Source: an uncultured Fodinibius sp.
GTDB taxonomy: Bacteria; Bacteroidota; Rhodothermia; Balneolales; Balneolaceae
DNA: 64,000 bases
NCBI GenBank assembly: GCA_913056455.1
Contig: CAJXMJ010000001.1
Coordinates: 62,001-126,000, forward strand
Reading direction: 5' to 3'
Shown here: positions 34,575 through 44,257 of the stretch, piece after piece
Position numbering within the stretch: the stretch's first letter is position 1
How the letters are laid out: each line of letters starts with the position of its first letter
Made by a program: the position numbers and the translations under genes
Notes under the pieces: model-generated
Databases searched by the model: none
What the model was told of the DNA's origin: nothing
What the model saw: only the letters and a program-made list of their open reading frames with translations

Positions 34575-34764
34575 AGTTCTTTTGATAATAGGATTTAAAT
34601 TACACAGGTATTCTAACAATTGCTGGATCCCTGAATATGGGATCTCAATAAATATTGTCTTGCTTTGTTTAACTCCAAAAACGTCGCTATTGTTTCCGGT
34701 TATCATCTCTTAATGAGCAAGGAAAAGAAAGGTATTTCCAGACATATTCTTTGGAGCAATAAAA

Positions 34765-34788
34765 AAGCCCGCTTAAAAAAGCGGGCTT
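34765..34788 (-). terminator. Terminator downstream of cold-shock gene
   Basis: Perfect 10-bp stem AAGCCCGCTT/AAGCGGGCTT with a 4-base loop. A-tracts and T-tracts on both sides make it likely to work in both directions. Confidence 0.85.
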
Positions 34789-34816
34789 TAATATACCAAA
34801 AAATCTTGGCTAAAAC

Positions 34817-35035
34817 TTACTTATAATCAAGGCTGCGTACATCAACTGCACTCAAGCCTTTGTCGGTTTCTTCAACGTCGAATTCTACATTCTCTCCGTC
34901 TTCAAGACCTTGATTATAGTCCAAATTTTCTACGTTATTGCGGTGGACGAAAACATCTTTACTTCCGTCCTCAGGCTCGATAAATCCATATCCTTTCTCA
35001 ACATCGAACCATTTAACTTTACCTTGTTGTGTCAT
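34817..35035 (-). CDS. Cold-shock domain protein
   Basis: The 72-residue OB-fold RNA chaperone has the RNP motifs KGYGFIEPEDG and VFVHRNN, and the GKVKWFDVEKG start of the Csp family. Length is standard. A 256-bp spacer lies upstream (35036-35291), part of which may be the long 5' leader often found on cold-shock genes. A strong terminator follows. Single-gene transcript. Confidence 0.96.
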   Translation of the reverse strand: MTQQGKVKWFDVEKGYGFIEPEDGSKDVFVHRNNVENLDYNQGLEDGENVEFDVEETDKGLSAVDVRSLDYK

Positions 35036-35291
35036 GTATACTAAGTATTGTGTTTATACACCTTAGGATAAGATCGTCAAAGAAATGTATCGTGAGATAG
35101 TTCTATTCTGGATCTCAATTCTAAGGTGGGAATTAAAATTATGCTTAAAGATACAATTCTGTTTTTGGAATGTCCATACCCGGCGGACATTTTCAGATAT
35201 TCTGATTTCAGTATTTCTAAATTATTTGTTTATTGATTTCATTAGAATCATGATCATTTAGTTGATCTAATCAAAAGTAATCAAAGGGATT

Positions 35292-35825
35292 TTGAACTAT
35301 ACTAAAATAATAATCATCGCTGTTGCTTTTTTCCTGCTGGGGGTGGGATGGCACCTGTTATCGGATAATTCGGAACAGACGGAGCCACAGTCTACCTCTG
35401 CATCTGTATACAGTGATAGCTTGCCTGATCCTGAAAGACCGACTATTACAGCTCAAAAAGATACCGTGGATGAGGATTCAGTAAAAGAAAAAGATCCTGC
35501 CTTTCCCGTTGGTGAAGAGCTCGCCCCCGGTACGGCATTGGTAAAAGCGGTGGTTATATCCGCTGATTTTGACAGCGGTACAAATAGTATTGTCGTTCAA
35601 ACAGAAGAAGTGTTGGGATATGGATCTGCAACATCGCCCATTGCGGTACAACAAGAATTAACGGTTAGCGCTGATCGGTTTTTGAAAAATTATCCGGACC
35701 GCAAAAAGTCACTGCAAGAGGGGAATTCTATTCACATCGTGATATCCTCCCAGAAAGGGTTAAGTGTTGGCGAATCCCAGGACACACAGAAATGGTCACT
35801 GGTTGACTTAAAACCAAATAAGTAA
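35292..35825 (+). CDS. Hypothetical membrane-anchored protein
   Basis: The 177-residue protein has one N-terminal hydrophobic anchor (KIIIIAVAFFLLGVGWHLL), an acidic, Ser/Pro/Thr-rich linker, and a C-terminal domain of about 90 residues with beta character (LVKAVVISADFDSGTNSIVV). The start is TTG 35292 with AAAGGG upstream. It ends directly before the next gene's frame, so both are likely co-expressed. Possibly an envelope accessory protein of the large secreted neighbour; no family recognised. Confidence 0.65.
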   Translation: MNYTKIIIIAVAFFLLGVGWHLLSDNSEQTEPQSTSASVYSDSLPDPERPTITAQKDTVDEDSVKEKDPAFPVGEELAPGTALVKAVVISADFDSGTNSIVVQTEEVLGYGSATSPIAVQQELTVSADRFLKNYPDRKKSLQEGNSIHIVISSQKGLSVGESQDTQKWSLVDLKPNK

Positions 35826-35852
35826 TTGAGTATGGTAGGTAGAGAGAGGAAT

Positions 35853-38800
35853 ATGTATCGTGTCCTTGCCGGACTGGTAATGTTAGTGCTGTTAGGATTA
35901 GGGGTTTGGTACGTTGGATGGACGGAACAGGAAACAACGAAAGTGGCCACAGAAAATACAACGCTTGATCCCGTTGAAAAGAAGAGGGCACGGACGGATT
36001 ATTTCTTCAACTTACTTCGTGATCCCGCGACAAACAGTATTCCCCCGGATATTCGTGCCCGGGAGCTCAATCATGCCAAACAACTGCCCAGCAGGAATGG
36101 CAGAACGTTGCGAAAATCGGGTCCTCAAACGATGCAGGCGATAGGGGATATCACATGGCACACGGCCGGGCCGGAAGACCTGGGCGGACGAACGCGGGCG
36201 CTGGCCTTTGACCAGAGAAATCCCAATATCATTTTGGCCGGTGGTGTTTCGGGCGGTATGTGGAAAAGCACTGATGGAGGTACTACCTGGCAAATGAAGA
36301 CCGATCCCAATCAAAATATGAGTGTCACCAGTGTAGCGCAGGATCCCACCAGTCCTGATACGTGGTATTATGCAACGGGAGAATTAAGAGGTAACACAGC
36401 ATCAGACCGCGGGTATAGAGCCTCATATTATGGGACGGGTATTTATAAGTCGACCGACAATGGAGAAACGTGGACGCGGTTGTCTTCTACTGAAGATACC
36501 GATACCAATTGGAACAGCCAGTTCGATTATATTTCTCGAATCGTAGTAAATCCTACGAATGGAGATATCTATTTTGCAGCAAATGGCTTTGGGGTGTATA
36601 AGTCATCAGATAGCGGGAGTTCATTTTCACAGGTATTGGGATCTTCATGGGGCTATGCCTATGTGGATATCATTGTAAATAAAAATGGAGAACTTCTGGC
36701 AGCGTTATCGGAAAATAGTGTCGGTGGAAGTCAGCCAGATAGCCCTGGAATTCATCGCTCAACCGATGATGGGAATACCTGGACTGATGTTACTCCTGCT
36801 GATTTTCCTGCTACACACGATCGTACCTATTTGGCTTTTGCACCTTCCGCTCCCGACACGGCTTACAGTTATACCTATGAGGGAACAGGCTCTGGATCGG
36901 ATGAAGATATCAGCTTTTTTATGCTCGATTTTGCCAATGACAACAGCGAGGATCGGTCGGTTAATCTTCCTGACTTTGGGGATCCGGTAGGGTTTGTGAA
37001 TACCCAGTCCAATTACAATATGGTATTGAGTGTGAAACCGGATGACCCTGACTTTGTATTGCTTGGAGCCACTAATTTATTTCGATCCCGGGATGGTTTT
37101 GCAACGACTCCAACAGGAGGTTATAATAATTCCGATTTTAATCAAAAACAGGAGTTTTGGATTGGCGGTTATGATCCTGCCAATAATGTAAGCCAGTATC
37201 CAAGCCAACATCCCGATCAGCATGTTTTGGCTTTTCACCCGAACAATCCTAATACCCTGTGGGCCGGCCATGATGGCGGATTAAGTAGCACCACCGATAT
37301 AACAACTGCCCCGGTAAGCTGGGAAGATAAGGATGAGGGCTATGTTACGGGACAGTTTTATACGGTGGCTATCCCATCGACGGAAGGAAATAACCGGATA
37401 TTGGGAGGTACCCAGGATAACGGAACAGCGTTCTTTCGGGTCGATGCGCAAGGGAATCAACAACAAGAATTGGCTGATATTTCTTCAGGTGACGGCAGCT
37501 ACGGTTTTTTTACGGAAAATTATATTTTTGCTTCATCGCAGTTGGGAAGAGTTCTTCGCCATACCACAAACAGTAGTGGTGAAATTATAGGTACAAGCTA
37601 TAACTTAGAGCCTTCAGGTGCCTCGAACCAACTTTTTGTACACCCATATGTGGTAGATCCAACTGATGAGAGTATTATGTTTTATCCTGATGGATCTACG
37701 TTGTATAGGAATACAGCAATGGACCAGTCTAGCCCCGGTGCAAGCTGGTCTAGCTTTTCCGGTGTTTCTGGAAGTAATGGATATCAAATCACTGCTTTAG
37801 AAATGAGTACGAATCCGTCCGGTATTCTTTATTATGGGGCCTCATCTGGCAGCACTGCTCCCAAAATTTATCGTCTTGACAACGCTTCAAGTTCTACTTC
37901 CCCTGAAGAACTGACTTCAATAAGTGCTTCGGGTGGCGCTTATATCCATGATATCGCCGTAAATCCCTATAACGGTAATGAGCTTATAGCAGTAATGTCG
38001 AACTATGGTATTGTGGGATTATATCATTCGAATGATGGGGGAGAGAACTGGACGGCGATTGAAGGAGACTTGACGGGAGATGCGCAGAATCCGGGTCCGT
38101 CACTGCGGAATGCTGAAATTTTGCCTACCGAAGAAGGAAGTTTGTACTTGGTAGGAACCAGTACGGGGATCTATTCTACGATGTCGCTCCAAGGTGAAAG
38201 TACCAGTTGGGTACGGGAGTCGGATGATGGGTCGGCCGAGAGTATCGGCTACTCGGTAGTTGAATATATTACATCGCGGTCAACGGATGGAACCATTGCG
38301 GTGGGAACCCACGGTCGCGGTATTTTTGTGGGTAGAACGGATGTGGGGAATGTAGCTCCTGATGTATTGCCTATGATTGCAGAAACACTTAAAGTAGCCA
38401 ATAATTGGCAGCTTATAGGTTCACCAATGGCTTCTGATTCAGACATTGAGCTTGGATATAATTTGCAGCTTTACGAGTTCTCAGGGACCTATGAGCCGGT
38501 TGCAAAGTTAACATCACATACCGGTTATTGGGTTAAGAGTCGTTCAGGATCAGAAATTATTTATAATGGTCGAGCTGATACTACAGCCGTAATAGGGCTC
38601 CGGGAAGGTTGGAATATTATCGGTGGTGTTGGTGATACAGTAGGAGTTTCGGCTATTAATGATCCGGACGGCATATTAAGTTCGTCTGATGTGTATGAGT
38701 TTACGAATGGGAGTTATCAGGCAGCCTCCGATATTAAATCATTGCAGGGCTATTGGATTCAGGCAAACCAAGCAGGGGAGATAGAACTTACGTCCGGGAG

Positions 38801-39467
38801 TTCCTCCTCAAAAAGTAAACCCGCAATAGCAGCAGGAGAGCTGGGTATCATAACGTTTAGCATTGGCAATACGAAACAGCAGTTGTATGTTTCTGACAAG
38901 TCGCTAAAAAGGGAAGAGCAGGAACAGTTTATGGTGCCACCGATGGCTCCCGAGGCGGTTCTTGATGTTAGAAGTGTAGATGGATTACGTCTTGCTGAGG
39001 GCAATGAAACAGAACTACAGTTTACGGCCAGCAGCTATCCCGTCACCGTTACTGGTAATTTATCGAATATGAGTGATTATATTCTGAAAGGGGTTACCGG
39101 TCAGGATACGGTGTATTATGACATTAAGAATAATACCCAAACCCAGATCCAAAGGCCTCATGAAAAGATGATTCTGGCAGAAGCATCCGGCAGTACACAG
39201 ATAACAGAGCACGATCTGTTGCCGAACTATCCCAATCCATTTTATCCCGAAACACAAATCCGTTATGAGGTGGCTTCGCAGGTGCAGGTAAGGCTCGAGG
39301 TTTATGATGTGCTGGGCAGAAGGGTGCAAACACTGGTTGATGAGCCAAAGTCGATGGGCTCATATACGGTTCGTTTTGATGGCAGCAGCCTCTCCAGCGG
39401 TATGTACTTTATCCATATGAAAGCCGGTGAAACCGATAAAGTGCAGAAAATGACCCTTATAAAATAG
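35853..39467 (+). CDS. Large secreted BNR/VPS10-type propeller protein with T9SS sorting domain
   Basis: About 1204 residues. A signal/anchor (MYRVLAGLVMLVLLGLGVWYV) is followed by repeated sialidase-type Asp-box motifs (STDGGTTW, STDNGETW, SSDSGSSF, STDDGNTW, SNDGGENW) spread over residues 130-760, the VPS10/BNR propeller layout. The last 85 residues are the type IX secretion sorting domain (LLPNYPNPFYPETQIRYEVA ... GMYFIHMKAGE). The product is thus predicted to be exported and attached to the cell surface. I start at ATG 35853, with AGAGAGG just before; TTG 35826 or ATG 35832 are also possible. The substrate (glycan or protein) is unknown. Confidence 0.85.
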   Translation: MYRVLAGLVMLVLLGLGVWYVGWTEQETTKVATENTTLDPVEKKRARTDYFFNLLRDPATNSIPPDIRARELNHAKQLPSRNGRTLRKSGPQTMQAIGDITWHTAGPEDLGGRTRALAFDQRNPNIILAGGVSGGMWKSTDGGTTWQMKTDPNQNMSVTSVAQDPTSPDTWYYATGELRGNTASDRGYRASYYGTGIYKSTDNGETWTRLSSTEDTDTNWNSQFDYISRIVVNPTNGDIYFAANGFGVYKSSDSGSSFSQVLGSSWGYAYVDIIVNKNGELLAALSENSVGGSQPDSPGIHRSTDDGNTWTDVTPADFPATHDRTYLAFAPSAPDTAYSYTYEGTGSGSDEDISFFMLDFANDNSEDRSVNLPDFGDPVGFVNTQSNYNMVLSVKPDDPDFVLLGATNLFRSRDGFATTPTGGYNNSDFNQKQEFWIGGYDPANNVSQYPSQHPDQHVLAFHPNNPNTLWAGHDGGLSSTTDITTAPVSWEDKDEGYVTGQFYTVAIPSTEGNNRILGGTQDNGTAFFRVDAQGNQQQELADISSGDGSYGFFTENYIFASSQLGRVLRHTTNSSGEIIGTSYNLEPSGASNQLFVHPYVVDPTDESIMFYPDGSTLYRNTAMDQSSPGASWSSFSGVSGSNGYQITALEMSTNPSGILYYGASSGSTAPKIYRLDNASSSTSPEELTSISASGGAYIHDIAVNPYNGNELIAVMSNYGIVGLYHSNDGGENWTAIEGDLTGDAQNPGPSLRNAEILPTEEGSLYLVGTSTGIYSTMSLQGESTSWVRESDDGSAESIGYSVVEYITSRSTDGTIAVGTHGRGIFVGRTDVGNVAPDVLPMIAETLKVANNWQLIGSPMASDSDIELGYNLQLYEFSGTYEPVAKLTSHTGYWVKSRSGSEIIYNGRADTTAVIGLREGWNIIGGVGDTVGVSAINDPDGILSSSDVYEFTNGSYQAASDIKSLQGYWIQANQAGEIELTSGSSSSKSKPAIAAGELGIITFSIGNTKQQLYVSDKSLKREEQEQFMVPPMAPEAVLDVRSVDGLRLAEGNETELQFTASSYPVTVTGNLSNMSDYILKGVTGQDTVYYDIKNNTQTQIQRPHEKMILAEASGSTQITEHDLLPNYPNPFYPETQIRYEVASQVQVRLEVYDVLGRRVQTLVDEPKSMGSYTVRFDGSSLSSGMYFIHMKAGETDKVQKMTLIK

Positions 39468-39772
39468 ATTTTGCTAAAGGAGAGGCTTGCTCCGGATCGT
39501 TTTATTCGTGTGTATCGGCCACATTGTCTGATAACACTGAGCTTAAAGTAAGTCGGCACTATGCCAAGCATATCAAGGATTTTATTATTTAATAGAAAGG
39601 GGTTATTCGGTTAGGCAGTACTCTTTTTTAACGATGTTGTAGGGATAAAGGGTTTATATGTGCATCTTTTAAAAATATGCCGAAACTCTCATTTGCATAA
39701 AGTTTTTTACTATCTTACCCTAAGCGTAAGCAAGAAAATCAGAAACACTAATAATTAAGGGGAAAAATCATT
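39468..39772. other. Spacer with promoter region of the outer-membrane protein
   Basis: No gene is convincing in these 305 bp. The end (about 39695-39760) has the AT-rich look of a promoter, including TTGCATAAAG and TACTATCTTACC, upstream of a GGGGAAA ribosome site. Confidence 0.4.
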
Positions 39773-40336
39773 ATGAAAGTAAAAAAGATTTTAGTTGCAG
39801 TTGCTACTTTTGCATTGACGTTTAGCATGATGCCCGAAAAGGCATCAGCCCAGTGGAGTTTGGGAGCTTCCTATGAAATACGAGATGAGGAGCCGCAAAA
39901 TGGTTTTGGCGTTCGTCTTGAACGCGACATCCTGAATAAAATCCCGGTAGTAAACCTTAAGCTGAGGGGCCATTTTAGCTATTTTAGCGAAGATAACTAT
40001 GTGGGAGAAAACCAGGCATCGTATGGGAAAATTGAAAATTATGACTATGGACTGGCTGCTGTAGGTGGCATCTCGTTAGGATTGTTGTCGCCATATGTAG
40101 GAACAGGACTCGGATCAACAACAACGGAGTTACAAAATCCGGAAGGTGCTTTTCAGGAAGGATCCGAGAGTAACATTTTCTGGAATGGATTTGTCGGAGC
40201 AGAGGTGAGTCCCATTCCAACATTGAAACCATTTGTAGAGTATCGCTTCCAATCTGCGGAAAGTTTTGATGAGTTGCAGAACTCAGTAAGTACCAGTAAC
40301 GGGAGATTGATATTTGGAATTTCTTTGTCATTCTAA
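39773..40336 (+). CDS. Outer-membrane beta-barrel protein
   Basis: The 187-residue protein has a clear signal peptide (KKILVAVATFALTFSMMPEKASA, cleaved before QWSLG). It is an eight-strand-like barrel (ASYEIRDEEPQ, LKLRGHFSYF, YGLAAVGGISLG, PYVGTGLG, KPFVEYRF) ending in GISLSF, with the terminal Phe required for barrel assembly. OmpA/OmpW-like small porins are similar in size. GGGGAAA precedes the ATG. A terminator follows. Confidence 0.8.
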   Translation: MKVKKILVAVATFALTFSMMPEKASAQWSLGASYEIRDEEPQNGFGVRLERDILNKIPVVNLKLRGHFSYFSEDNYVGENQASYGKIENYDYGLAAVGGISLGLLSPYVGTGLGSTTTELQNPEGAFQEGSESNIFWNGFVGAEVSPIPTLKPFVEYRFQSAESFDELQNSVSTSNGRLIFGISLSF

Positions 40337-40354
40337 AACGCATACATTAGTTCT

Positions 40355-40387
40355 AAAAGCGGACGTTATTATATCGTCCGCTTTTTT
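40355..40387 (+). terminator. Terminator after outer-membrane barrel gene
   Basis: Stem AAAAGCGGACG (40355-40365) with CGTCCGCTTTT (40375-40385), followed by a T-run. Confidence 0.88.
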
Positions 40388-40503
40388 ATTTTAAATGATT
40401 TTAGTGATTGCTAAATAAGCATACAGTTCCTTTTTTGAATGTAAAGCGTACAGGTATTGTTTTAATATAAATGAAAGCGCTTTACTGTTACTACAGCTGA
40501 TTT

Positions 40504-42753
40504 ATGGCAGATACAAAAACGACATATAATATTGATCTGAACAGCTATGTTCTGGATCCGCCTCAGCAAGATGATCTTGATGAGCTGTTAAAGGTATGTC
40601 GTGAAAATCTTGACGAGGTCGATGAGAACCTTGTTTCTCGTGCCTTTAAGCTCTGTTATGTGTCGCATGAGGGTATTGAGCGCGCCTCCGGTGAGCCTTA
40701 CTACTATCATCCGGTGGCAGTGGCCAAAATTGTGGCGTCAGAAATTAATATTGATGATGTTTCGGTTGTAGCTGCGCTGTTGCATGACACGGTCGAGGAT
40801 ACTGAGGTCACGCTCGATGATATCAAAGAAAAGTTTGGCGATACGGTTTCGCACCTTATCGACGGGGTGACCAAAATTTCGGGTGTATTTAAAAGCCGCA
40901 ACACCAAGCAGGCAGAAACTTTTATGAAAATGCTTCTGTCGATGGCAGAAGATATACGAGTAGTGTTGATTAAGTTTGCTGATCGCCTGCATAATATGCG
41001 TACCATTCAGCATCTGCCGCGTGAAAAACAGATGCAAAAGGCAACCGAAACGATGGAGCTGTATGCTCCGCTGGCGCATCGGTTTGGACTTTTTAATATA
41101 AAAAGTGAGCTCGAAGACCTCTGTTTTAAAGTTATTGATCCCAACTCGTATAAGTTTATCGCTCGAAAGCTCCGGGAAAAGAAAGAGGCTCGTGAGGCTT
41201 TTATTGAAGAGTTTATGGATCCTATAGAGGAGGAATTGGATGATCAGGGCTTTACCTTCGAGATGAAAGGTCGTCCCAAGCATATCTATTCGATCTTTCG
41301 GAAGATGCAGCGCCAGCAAAAACCATTCGAGGAGATCTACGACCTTTTTGCTATTCGTATTATCCTTGAGGAACCGCATACCAAGGAGGACTGCTGGCGG
41401 GTATATTCGATTATAACTGATTGGTATACCCCTATTCCCAAGCGTTTTCGCGACTTTATATCGGTACCTAAAGCTAATGGGTACCAGTCGCTGCATACGA
41501 CGGTAATTACCAAAAAAGGGCGCAAAGTTGAGGTGCAGATTCGTACGCGCCATATGGATGATATTGCCGAAAAGGGCGTTGCGGCCCACTGGAAGTATAA
41601 GGAGGGTAAAGAGGGCGGCTCCGAAACCCTTGAGAAATTTGTCCACTGGGTGCGCGATGTGTTGGATAATCCTCGACCTGATGCGGCAACCGAATTTGTT
41701 AAGGATTTTCAACTGAACTTATATCAGGATGAAATTTACGTATTTACCCCCGACGGAGAGCTGAGAACACTGCCGCAGGGGGCAACGCCTATCGACTTTG
41801 CTTTTGATATCCACAGCGAGATTGGAGAACGGGCTATTGCTGCGAAGATAAATGGTAAAATGGCACCGCTTCGACAGCAACTGGATATTGGTGACCAGGT
41901 AGAGATTATTACCGGAAATAAAATTAATCTCAATCCCGACTGGATTAATGATGTTGTTACCCATAAGGCAAAATCTCGTATTCGACAATATATTAAGCAG
42001 AAAGAACGCCAGACGGCCGACGAGGGACGAGAGATCTGGGAGAAAAGAGCCAAGCGAGGAAATATTGAAATTTCGGAGCAGGATCTGACCCGCATAGCTC
42101 AAAAGCTAAAATTCGATTCTACCCAGGATCTGTTCTATGATATTGGAAAGGGTAGCTTTGACGTTAATGAGCTTTATAATGCGGTAAAACAGTTTACCAG
42201 CAAGGGACGCATTGATGAGAAGGAGGATGAGAATAAGCCGGCCCCGGTAACGGAAGAGGAGATTCAGGAGACCTATATCAATGCGGCGCGTTCGGTAAGT
42301 GATGAAAAGGCACTGGTTATCAATGGAGAAGTAACGAATGTTAAATATAGCTATGCCAATTGCTGTAATCCTATTCCCGGTGATGATGTCATGGGGTTCA
42401 TTAGCCGAACTGGCGATGTGAAGGTACATCGTTCAAACTGCAAGAATATCCATCACCTGATACAAACGGACGGCGAACGTATTGTGGATGTTTCCTGGGC
42501 GAAAAATATTGACTCTAAATTCCTCGGCGCTGTTAAGGTTATTGGTGAAGATCGCGTGGGGATGATTAACGATATTACCGATGTACTTTCGAAGTCACTT
42601 GAGACCAATATGAAAAGTATCAACGTAAATAGTGACAGTGGAATGTTTGAAGGAATTCTTACCGTCTATGTTGATGACATTGACCACCTCGGGCGTATCG
42701 TCAATAAATTGCAGAAAGTGGGAGGCGTTAAAAGCGTTTTCAGGTACGAATAA
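40504..42753 (+). CDS. Bifunctional (p)ppGpp synthetase/hydrolase (Rel/SpoT)
   Basis: A 749-residue alarmone enzyme with the full RelA/SpoT order. The HD hydrolase has YYYHPVAVAKI and ALLHDTVEDTE near residue 90-105. The synthetase has GRPKHIYSIFRKMQRQ, YDLFAIRII and GYQSLHTTV. The TGS domain is at residues 410-470 (IYVFTPDGELRTLPQGAT). The zinc-finger/RIS region has CCNPIPGDDVMGF, and the ACT domain ends VGGVKSVFRYE. Both active-site motifs are intact, so it should make and degrade (p)ppGpp. Confidence 0.96.
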   Translation: MADTKTTYNIDLNSYVLDPPQQDDLDELLKVCRENLDEVDENLVSRAFKLCYVSHEGIERASGEPYYYHPVAVAKIVASEINIDDVSVVAALLHDTVEDTEVTLDDIKEKFGDTVSHLIDGVTKISGVFKSRNTKQAETFMKMLLSMAEDIRVVLIKFADRLHNMRTIQHLPREKQMQKATETMELYAPLAHRFGLFNIKSELEDLCFKVIDPNSYKFIARKLREKKEAREAFIEEFMDPIEEELDDQGFTFEMKGRPKHIYSIFRKMQRQQKPFEEIYDLFAIRIILEEPHTKEDCWRVYSIITDWYTPIPKRFRDFISVPKANGYQSLHTTVITKKGRKVEVQIRTRHMDDIAEKGVAAHWKYKEGKEGGSETLEKFVHWVRDVLDNPRPDAATEFVKDFQLNLYQDEIYVFTPDGELRTLPQGATPIDFAFDIHSEIGERAIAAKINGKMAPLRQQLDIGDQVEIITGNKINLNPDWINDVVTHKAKSRIRQYIKQKERQTADEGREIWEKRAKRGNIEISEQDLTRIAQKLKFDSTQDLFYDIGKGSFDVNELYNAVKQFTSKGRIDEKEDENKPAPVTEEEIQETYINAARSVSDEKALVINGEVTNVKYSYANCCNPIPGDDVMGFISRTGDVKVHRSNCKNIHHLIQTDGERIVDVSWAKNIDSKFLGAVKVIGEDRVGMINDITDVLSKSLETNMKSINVNSDSGMFEGILTVYVDDIDHLGRIVNKLQKVGGVKSVFRYE

Positions 42754-42917
42754 GTCATTGTTTTCGTTACTACTTATCGAGCAAGATCATTTTTATCTCT
42801 GAGATAAAAGTAATATCATCAAGCAGGTAAAAAATTAGTGCTTTTCCACTATTTGGAGACTATAATATTACCCCAATATAGTATTGAATTACAGAGTTAA
42901 AAGATCATCTTCAATTT

Positions 42918-43250
42918 ATGATAACCTATACAAAAAGAGATATTGTTAGACGCGTTGCAGAGGAGATGGATGAACCAATGGTTCAGTCTGATCCGTGGGT
43001 AAATGCCGTATTAGATGCATTGCGCGAGACGATGATGGATGCAGACCCCACCTGTCGGATTGAATTACGTGATTTTGGTGTTTTTGAAGTGAAAAAGACC
43101 AAGGCAAAGCCGAAAGCGCGAAATCCGCGCACAAATGAAGAGATTTATGTGCCGGCTCATCGCAAAACTCATTTTAAACCCAGTAAATTATTAAAAGAAT
43201 TTTTAAAGCAACCTCTTGATGAAGAGGAAGTAGAAGAAATGGAAGATTAG
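42918..43250 (+). CDS. HU/IHF-family DNA-binding protein
   Basis: The 110-residue protein is a nucleoid protein of the HU/IHF superfamily: TKRDIVRRVAEE helices, IELRDFGVFEVKKTKAKPKARNPRT arm, and PAHRKTHFKPSKLLKEFL. An acidic tail (DEEEVEEMED) extends beyond the usual ~95 residues. The short spacing to ruvX (2 bp) and the overlap on to def suggest one operon. Confidence 0.92.
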   Translation: MITYTKRDIVRRVAEEMDEPMVQSDPWVNAVLDALRETMMDADPTCRIELRDFGVFEVKKTKAKPKARNPRTNEEIYVPAHRKTHFKPSKLLKEFLKQPLDEEEVEEMED

Positions 43251-43252
43251 TC

Positions 43253-43708
43253 GTGGCAGAATATGGCAGAATAATCGGTATAGATGTAGGAACAAAATGG
43301 ATTGGCTTAGCCCGTACCGACTTATTAAAAACCGTAGCCAATCCTATTGGAACTTACTACGTTGATGACGTTTTTGAAGCCCTTGAAGAACAGCTCAAAA
43401 ATGAAAACGTTGAGAAAATCGTAGTAGGTTGGCCGCTCACTCCCGAAGGCGAAGAGGGGAGAGCCATCAAGATGGTTGAGGAATTTTTGACGAAACTTGA
43501 GGCACGTTTCCCCGATATAGAAATAGCTAAAATTGATGAGCGTTATACTACGAAAGAGGCTGTTCGAGCAATGGTTGAAGCGGGAGTTCCCAAAATGAAA
43601 CGTCGAGAATCTGATCGCATAAACCAAGCCGCTGCCGCTATTATCCTTCAGAAATATATTGAACTTGTAAAAGCAGATAATGTCCGTATTACCGATCGTT
43701 ACATATGA
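43253..43708 (+). CDS. ruvX: YqgF/RuvX RNase H-fold protein
   Basis: The 151-residue putative pre-16S rRNA nuclease / Holliday junction resolvase has GIDVGTKWIGLART as the first acidic motif, VVGWPLTPEGEEG, and the DERYTTKEA motif. The start is GTG 43253; a GTG is used since it lies close to the preceding stop and the next Met would cut into the domain. The last 29 bp overlap the start of def. Confidence 0.92.
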   Translation: MAEYGRIIGIDVGTKWIGLARTDLLKTVANPIGTYYVDDVFEALEEQLKNENVEKIVVGWPLTPEGEEGRAIKMVEEFLTKLEARFPDIEIAKIDERYTTKEAVRAMVEAGVPKMKRRESDRINQAAAAIILQKYIELVKADNVRITDRYI

Positions 43709-44249
43709 TGATGAGGTGCTTCGCAAAGAAGCAGAACCCGTCAAGGAAAACACTCCCGAAATTCAGCAGCTTATCGACAATATGTTCGACACCATGTATA
43801 ATTCTGATGGGGTTGGTCTCGCTGCCCCGCAAATAGGAGAGCTGTTGCGGATTTTTGTAGCTGATGCCGGTCCACTTACAGAAGAAGAGGGAGGGAGTAA
43901 GTATGGTCCTTTAGCACTTATCAATCCTGAGATTACCTTTGAAAGTGAGGAGGAAATTGATATGGAGGAAGGATGCCTGAGTATACCGGGCGTCAATGCA
44001 TCGGTAAGTCGTCCCGAAAGAATTGTAGTCAATTACATGGATCGCGATTTTAATGAACAGGAGCTTGAAGTAGGCGGCTGGCTGTCAAGAGTGATACAGC
44101 ACGAAACCGATCACCTTGACGGGGTCTTGTTTTTGGATCACCTTTCCATGTTCAAGCGAAAGCTTTTGAGTTCCAAGCTCAAAGAAATTGACAAAGGACG
44201 TACGGAAATAGATTATCCCACCGTTCCCAAAAAGCAAGAGACCAAGTAG
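43680..44249 (+). CDS. def: Peptide deformylase
   Basis: The 189-residue metalloenzyme removes the formyl group from nascent proteins. All three family motifs are intact: GVGLAAPQIG, EEGCLSIPG and QHETDHLDGVLF. The ATG overlaps ruvX by 29 bp. It is followed 8 bp later by fmt, the formylating enzyme, in the classical def-fmt order. Confidence 0.97.
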   Translation: MSVLPIVTYDDEVLRKEAEPVKENTPEIQQLIDNMFDTMYNSDGVGLAAPQIGELLRIFVADAGPLTEEEGGSKYGPLALINPEITFESEEEIDMEEGCLSIPGVNASVSRPERIVVNYMDRDFNEQELEVGGWLSRVIQHETDHLDGVLFLDHLSMFKRKLLSSKLKEIDKGRTEIDYPTVPKKQETK

Positions 44250-44257
44250 AGGTTTTT

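Noticed and set aside
40738-41712. Long antisense frame (324 codons) inside rel
   Set aside because: Exact shadow of the intact Rel coding sequence.
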